Of a DNA stretch of 64,000 nucleotides, positions 59,735-64,000 are shown piece by piece. The notes under the pieces were generated by a model. It did not search any database. It was given only the letters and a program-made list of their open reading frames with translations, and had not been told where the DNA came from. Source of the DNA: Cryptomeria japonica (lineage: Eukaryota; Streptophyta; Pinopsida; Cupressales; Cupressaceae); NCBI RefSeq assembly GCF_030272615.1, contig NC_081412.1:548730488-548794487 (forward strand), read 5' to 3'. The number at the start of each line of letters is the position of its first letter. Position 1 is the stretch's first letter. The translations under genes and the position numbers were made by a program.

Positions 59735-62700
59735 ATGGCTGGAAATAGTGTTACCAGATTTGAGGTACATAAGTTTGATGGTTCAAATTTTTCTCTATGG
59801 AAGCTTAAGATTCAAGCTTTGTTGGTGAAGGATGGATGTGACAGAGCTCTTAAAGAAGTATCATCAAAGCCTGCAACTATGAGCACGAGAGATTGGAATA
59901 CCATGGATAGTGTAGCTAGAGCAACAATCTAGTTATCTCTAGCAGATTCAGTTCTGTTCAATGTTGCAGAGGAGAAATATGCTCATGACTTGTGGAATAA
60001 GCTTACAAAGATGTATGAGACGAATTCATTAGAAAACAAAATTCTTCTAAGGAGATAGTTGTATAATTTGAGGATTTGTGACAATTCATCTGTCACGGAT
60101 CATCTGAAAGATTTCAACACACTGAAAAGAAAATTGGCTTCAATGGGTGTGGAAATTGATGAAGAAGATAAGACAACAATATTACTTTTCTCCTTGCTAG
60201 ATAGTTGGGATTATTTGGTAATGGCTCTCAGTAATTCTGCATCGAGTGGGAAGCTAGTCTTTGAGGATGTGGTGGCTGCTTTAATCTCTAAAGATTCAAG
60301 GAATAAGATATCTCAAGGATCTTCTTCTAATGAAGCCCTTGTTGCAAGAGGAAGAACTCAGGAAAGAGAAAATATTGAGCGTGGACAAACCAGGTCCAAA
60401 TCAAAGGGGCCAAAAAGGGTGAAATGTTGGAATAATGGCAAGAATGGACATGTCAAGAAGGATTGTAGGCTGCAAAAAGAAACCAAGGAGAATCCTAGTA
60501 CACCTGCATCTAAGGAAAACACTATTGAAGTTCAAACACCATTGGAAGATGGAGAGGTATTAACTGCTAATTTGAGAAGTTCTTTACTTCATGTTTGGTT
60601 TCTTGATTTTGGTGCTTCCTTTCATATGACACCACACAGTGACTAGTTTACTTCTTATTAGTCTTGTGATGGTGGTATGGTCTACATGGGAAACGACAAC
60701 CCATGTTAAGCTATTGGTGAAGCAGAGGTAAGAATCAAGATGTTTGATGGAGTAGTTAGAACTATTCAACATGTTAGGCATGTACCTGGTTTAAGGAAAA
60801 ATTTACTTTCACTTGGAGTGTTAGATGAACAAGGTTATAGATTTAGTGGTGAGAATAGTTGTCTCAAGGTAACAAAGGGAGCTTTGATTGTGCTAAAGAG
60901 AGAGAAGGTTGGCAATCTCTATAGGTTAGCTAGACAGACTAACATTGGAGAGGCTATTGTGGTATCTGATGTAGAGATGGACTCATTATCAACCTGGCAC
61001 CAAAGGCTAGGCCATATGAGCGAATGAGGTCTCGAGGTACTGCTAGATAGAAATCTTCTCCCAGGTGCAAAATCTAAAGATTTAAGTTTTTGTGAAAATT
61101 GTTTGTTTGGAAAATAGAATAGACTGAGTTTTTCTAGAAATACTACCAGAAGCAAAGATGTATTAAATCTAATTCATTCAGATACTTGGGAAGCTCCTGT
61201 AACATCTATTGGAGGTTCATCATATTCTGTTTCATTTATAGATGATTATTCCCATAAGATGTGGATTTATCTTCTCAAGAAGAAATCTAAAGTGTTTTCT
61301 TGTTTTAAGAGGTTTAGAGCTCTGCTAGAGAATCATAAAGGTAAGACAATAAAATGTTTTAGAACTAATAATGAAGGTGAGTTTTTCTCAGCAAAATTTA
61401 ATCAATTTTGTAGTGAGCATGGAATTGCAAGGTAGTTGACGGTTGCTAGGACACCACAACAAAATGGTGTTGCTGAATGCATGAACCATACAATGATGGA
61501 GCGAGCCAGATGCATGTTTAATACTATGGTTTGGAGCAGAAATTTTGGGGTGAGGCTATAAATACAACTTGTTTCTTGATCAATAGATCTCCCACTACTG
61601 CTCTTGATAATAGAATTCCAAAAGAAATATGGAAAGGTAAACCAGTTGATTACTCATTCCTTTGTATTTATGGTTGCAATTCTTATGTACATATTCCTAA
61701 AGAGAATAGAGATAAGCTGGATAATAAGTCCACAAAATGTATTTTTCTTGGCTATGTAGAAGGTACAAAGGGGTACAGATTGTGGGATACTATTGTCCAC
61801 GAGATTATTGTTAATCGAGATGTGCATTTTAATGAAAATTCCATGCAAAGAGGTCAAGAACGGAAAGGTATGGAATTTATTCTAGTAGAGCTTGACAAAT
61901 ATGATTATCGTCTAGATGTGCTTGATGAAGAACAACCAGATGCAGAGAAACTAGATGAAGATCAACCAAAAGAACAACAACTAGTTGAGCCACAGGGTGA
62001 ATCATCACCTATTTTAAGAAGATCCAGTAGAGTAATCAAACCACCTGTAAGGTATTCTTTTACTTATAATTATGCTTATGCATTACTTATTGATGTTGGT
62101 GAACCTAGTTCATATCAGGAGGGTTGTGAAGCTGAATGTGCAAGCAAATGGAGAGTTGCTATGGAAGAGGAGATGGAAACTCTGCATAAGAAAAAAACAT
62201 GGGAGCTTGTGTCATTGCCTAAGGGGAGAAAAGATATGGGGAACAAGTGGGTCTTCAAGTTGAAGAGAGATTTAAATGATAATTTGGAGAGATATAAAGC
62301 TTAGATGGTGGCCAAGCGGTATGCACAAAAATCTGGTATTGATTTTGATGAAATTTTTTCACCTATTGTACGGTTAAGTACTGTTAGAGTTGTTTTAGCT
62401 CTTGTTGCTAGTCTTGATTTGGAGTTAGAACTCTTAGATGTAAAAACAACCTTCCTACATGGTGATCTCTCTGAGGAGATTTATATGCAACAACCAAAAG
62501 GTTTTGAGGAAAGAGGCAATGAGAATCTTGTTTGTAGGTAGAGAAAATCGTTGTATGGTTCGAAACATGCACCAAGGTGTTGGTACAAGCAATTCCTTCA
62601 TGTTGAGTTTGGGTTTTAGTAGATGTGAGGTTGATCATTGTGCCTATTTTCAAAGGTATGATGATGGTAATTTTATTATTCTACTACTATATGTTGATGA

Positions 62701-63470
62701 TATCCTAGTAGCAGGTCCCAACATGTATAAAATAATCCATTTGAAAACTCACCTTGCTAGGGAGTTTGAGATGAAGGACTTAGGTAGTGCAAATTAGATT
62801 CTTGGAATGAGGATACATAGAGACAAAAACAATAGGAAATTATGGTTGTCACAAAAAACTTATGTGGAGAAGGTTCTGCAACGTTTCAATATGCAGAAAG
62901 CACAACCAGCTAGTACTCCATTTCCTATTCATATTAAAGTGTCTTCTGAATAGTGTCATAGCACAAAAGCCGAGAAGACACAGATGTCTCATGTACCATA
63001 GTCATTAGTAGTAGGAAGTCTTATGTTCGCCATGGTGTGCACCAAACTAGACATTGCACAGGCAGTGGGAGTTGTTAGTAGGTATATGGTGAATCCCGGT
63101 ACTAATCATTGGACAACTGTGAAGTGGATTCTTAGATATTTGAGAGGCACTTCAAATGCTGCTATCTGTTACAGTGGGAGTAGTCTTCAAGTTAATGGGT
63201 ATGTGGATGCAGATTTTGGTGGAGACATAGATAAGAGAAAGTCTACAATAGGTTATGTTTTCTCTTTAGGTGGAGGTGTTGTTAGTTGGGTGTCAAAGTT
63301 GCAGGCAGTGGTGGCATTGTCAACTACTAAGGCAGAATATATGGCAGCAACACATGCTAGCAAGGAGGTGATTTGGCTTCATAGACTTTTGAGTGAATTG
63401 CAAGTGAAGCAAGATAACATGTTACTGCATTGTGACAGTCAAAGTGCTTTAAACTTAGCATGAAACTTGG
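59735..63470 (+). pseudogene. Copia gag-pol remnant (right edge)
   Basis: Visible pieces: gag start MAGNSVTRFEVHKFDGSNFS, the knuckle CWNNGKNGHVKKDC (first Cys pair altered), protease VWFLDFGASFHMT, integrase LIHSDTWEAPVTSIGG and RTPQQNGVAE, polymerase SPIVRLSTVRVVLALVASLD and LLLYVDDILVAG, and RNase H GYVDADFGGDIDKRKST and ALSTTKAEYMAAT. The order is Ty1/Copia. It is a fossil with several breaks, though some stretches over 190 codons remain open. Confidence 0.9.
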
Positions 63471-63729
63471 CTTACCATTCCAGAACAAAGCATATTGATA
63501 TTCAATAGCACTTTGTCGTGAAGTGGTGGAAGGAGGACAAACCTCTTTAGCCAGGATTCACACTGATGTAAACCCTATAGATATTATGATGAAATCTATT
63601 AGTAGAGAGAAGTTCATTTGTTGCAGAAATTCTCTTGGTTTGCAGATTATGTGATGATAGGCAGCATTGGCAATGGTCTTTCAGTAGAGGAATTATTCAG
63701 AGTTTGAAATTTGACTTCAAGTGGGAGAA

Positions 63730-64000
63730 TGTTGGAATGTCAAGTCAATTAGGACTTTGCTTCCATATGTGCCATACAAGTTGTCTTCAATTAGGACTTT
63801 GCTCCTGTATATTTCATACATGTAGTTGTGTGAGTCGTACTTACTATATTTAGTAATTTGTCTCCAACTACGACTCTGCAACTCAGTTGTGTTGACTTAG
63901 TAAATTATTAAGTGATTCATAGGAGAATCAAGTTGGACTCTATATGTGTCAACCTTGTAGAAGATTGAGAGCCACATATAGGCTTAGTCAATAATATGAC
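63730..64000 (+). repeat. 3' LTR of the right-edge Copia (partial)
   Basis: Matches the start of 59137-59679 and is cut by the window end. The rest (about 270 bp) and the target duplication are expected just outside. Confidence 0.9.

Larger units (their letters stand above)
59137..64000 (+). mobile_element. Ty1/Copia LTR retrotransposon, cut by the window edge
   Basis: The 5' LTR is 59137-59679 (TGTTG...CTCACA) and the primer-binding site TTGGTATCAAAGC follows. The 3' LTR starts at 63730 (TGTTGG) after a purine-rich GTGGGAGAA and is only half inside the window. By eye there are about 12 differences, including one gap, over the 271 bp of shared LTR, near 4%. This makes it the youngest of the three long LTR elements here. 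Domains in order: gag (from 59735), zinc knuckle (about 60425), protease (about 60595), integrase (about 60990-61600), reverse transcriptase (about 62130-62800) and RNase H (about 63190-63470). It is broken, with several breaks. Confidence 0.93.

Overview
The window looks like an AT-rich nuclear contig from a large plant genome, probably a gymnosperm. It has GT-AG introns, an Arabidopsis-type interstitial telomere motif, nested Ty1/Copia elements, plant L1-type LINEs, a Tourist-like MITE and a plastid psaA fragment. The gymnosperm guess rests on the repeat content and on ORF families I recall from such genomes. No search was run.

The host content is a tandem pair of full-size ABCB (P-glycoprotein, ABCB1/ABCB19-like) transporter genes on the minus strand. 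Gene A runs 31690->19772 and gene B 54395->47500. I could place 11 exons in each, with consensus splice sites and identical lengths for exons 2-11. The open coding sequences give 1244 and 1256 residues. Each gene has, beyond its 3' end, a decayed ABCB fragment in the opposite orientation (17045-17143 and 37520-38290). Non-coding sequence is also shared (about 15.06-19.77 kb with 36.68-38.99 plus 46.19-47.50 kb), so the whole block [inverted relic + gene] was duplicated. Comparing the blocks exposes later insertions, several with the empty site kept in the other block.

Layout: 325-14339, a nested pair of LTR elements (an outer element with no recognisable reverse transcriptase, holding a Copia element). 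15.06-35.5 kb, duplication unit A with a 1.6 kb insertion, a solo LTR, a 6 kb intron full of microsatellites and a LINE tail, an upstream MITE and a 2.6 kb LTR element encoding coiled-coil and G-patch segments. 35.5-36.7 kb, a microsatellite and a relic of the same coiled-coil family. 36.7-55.1 kb, unit B, interrupted at 39.0-46.2 kb by foreign DNA including plastid psaA and a degraded LINE. 55.9-57.2 kb, an RNase H-like fragment next to a repeated unknown domain. 59137-64000, a third Copia element running off the right edge.

The two ABCB genes are the only ones I judge functional. Most remaining open frames are mobile-element remnants or simple-repeat artefacts.
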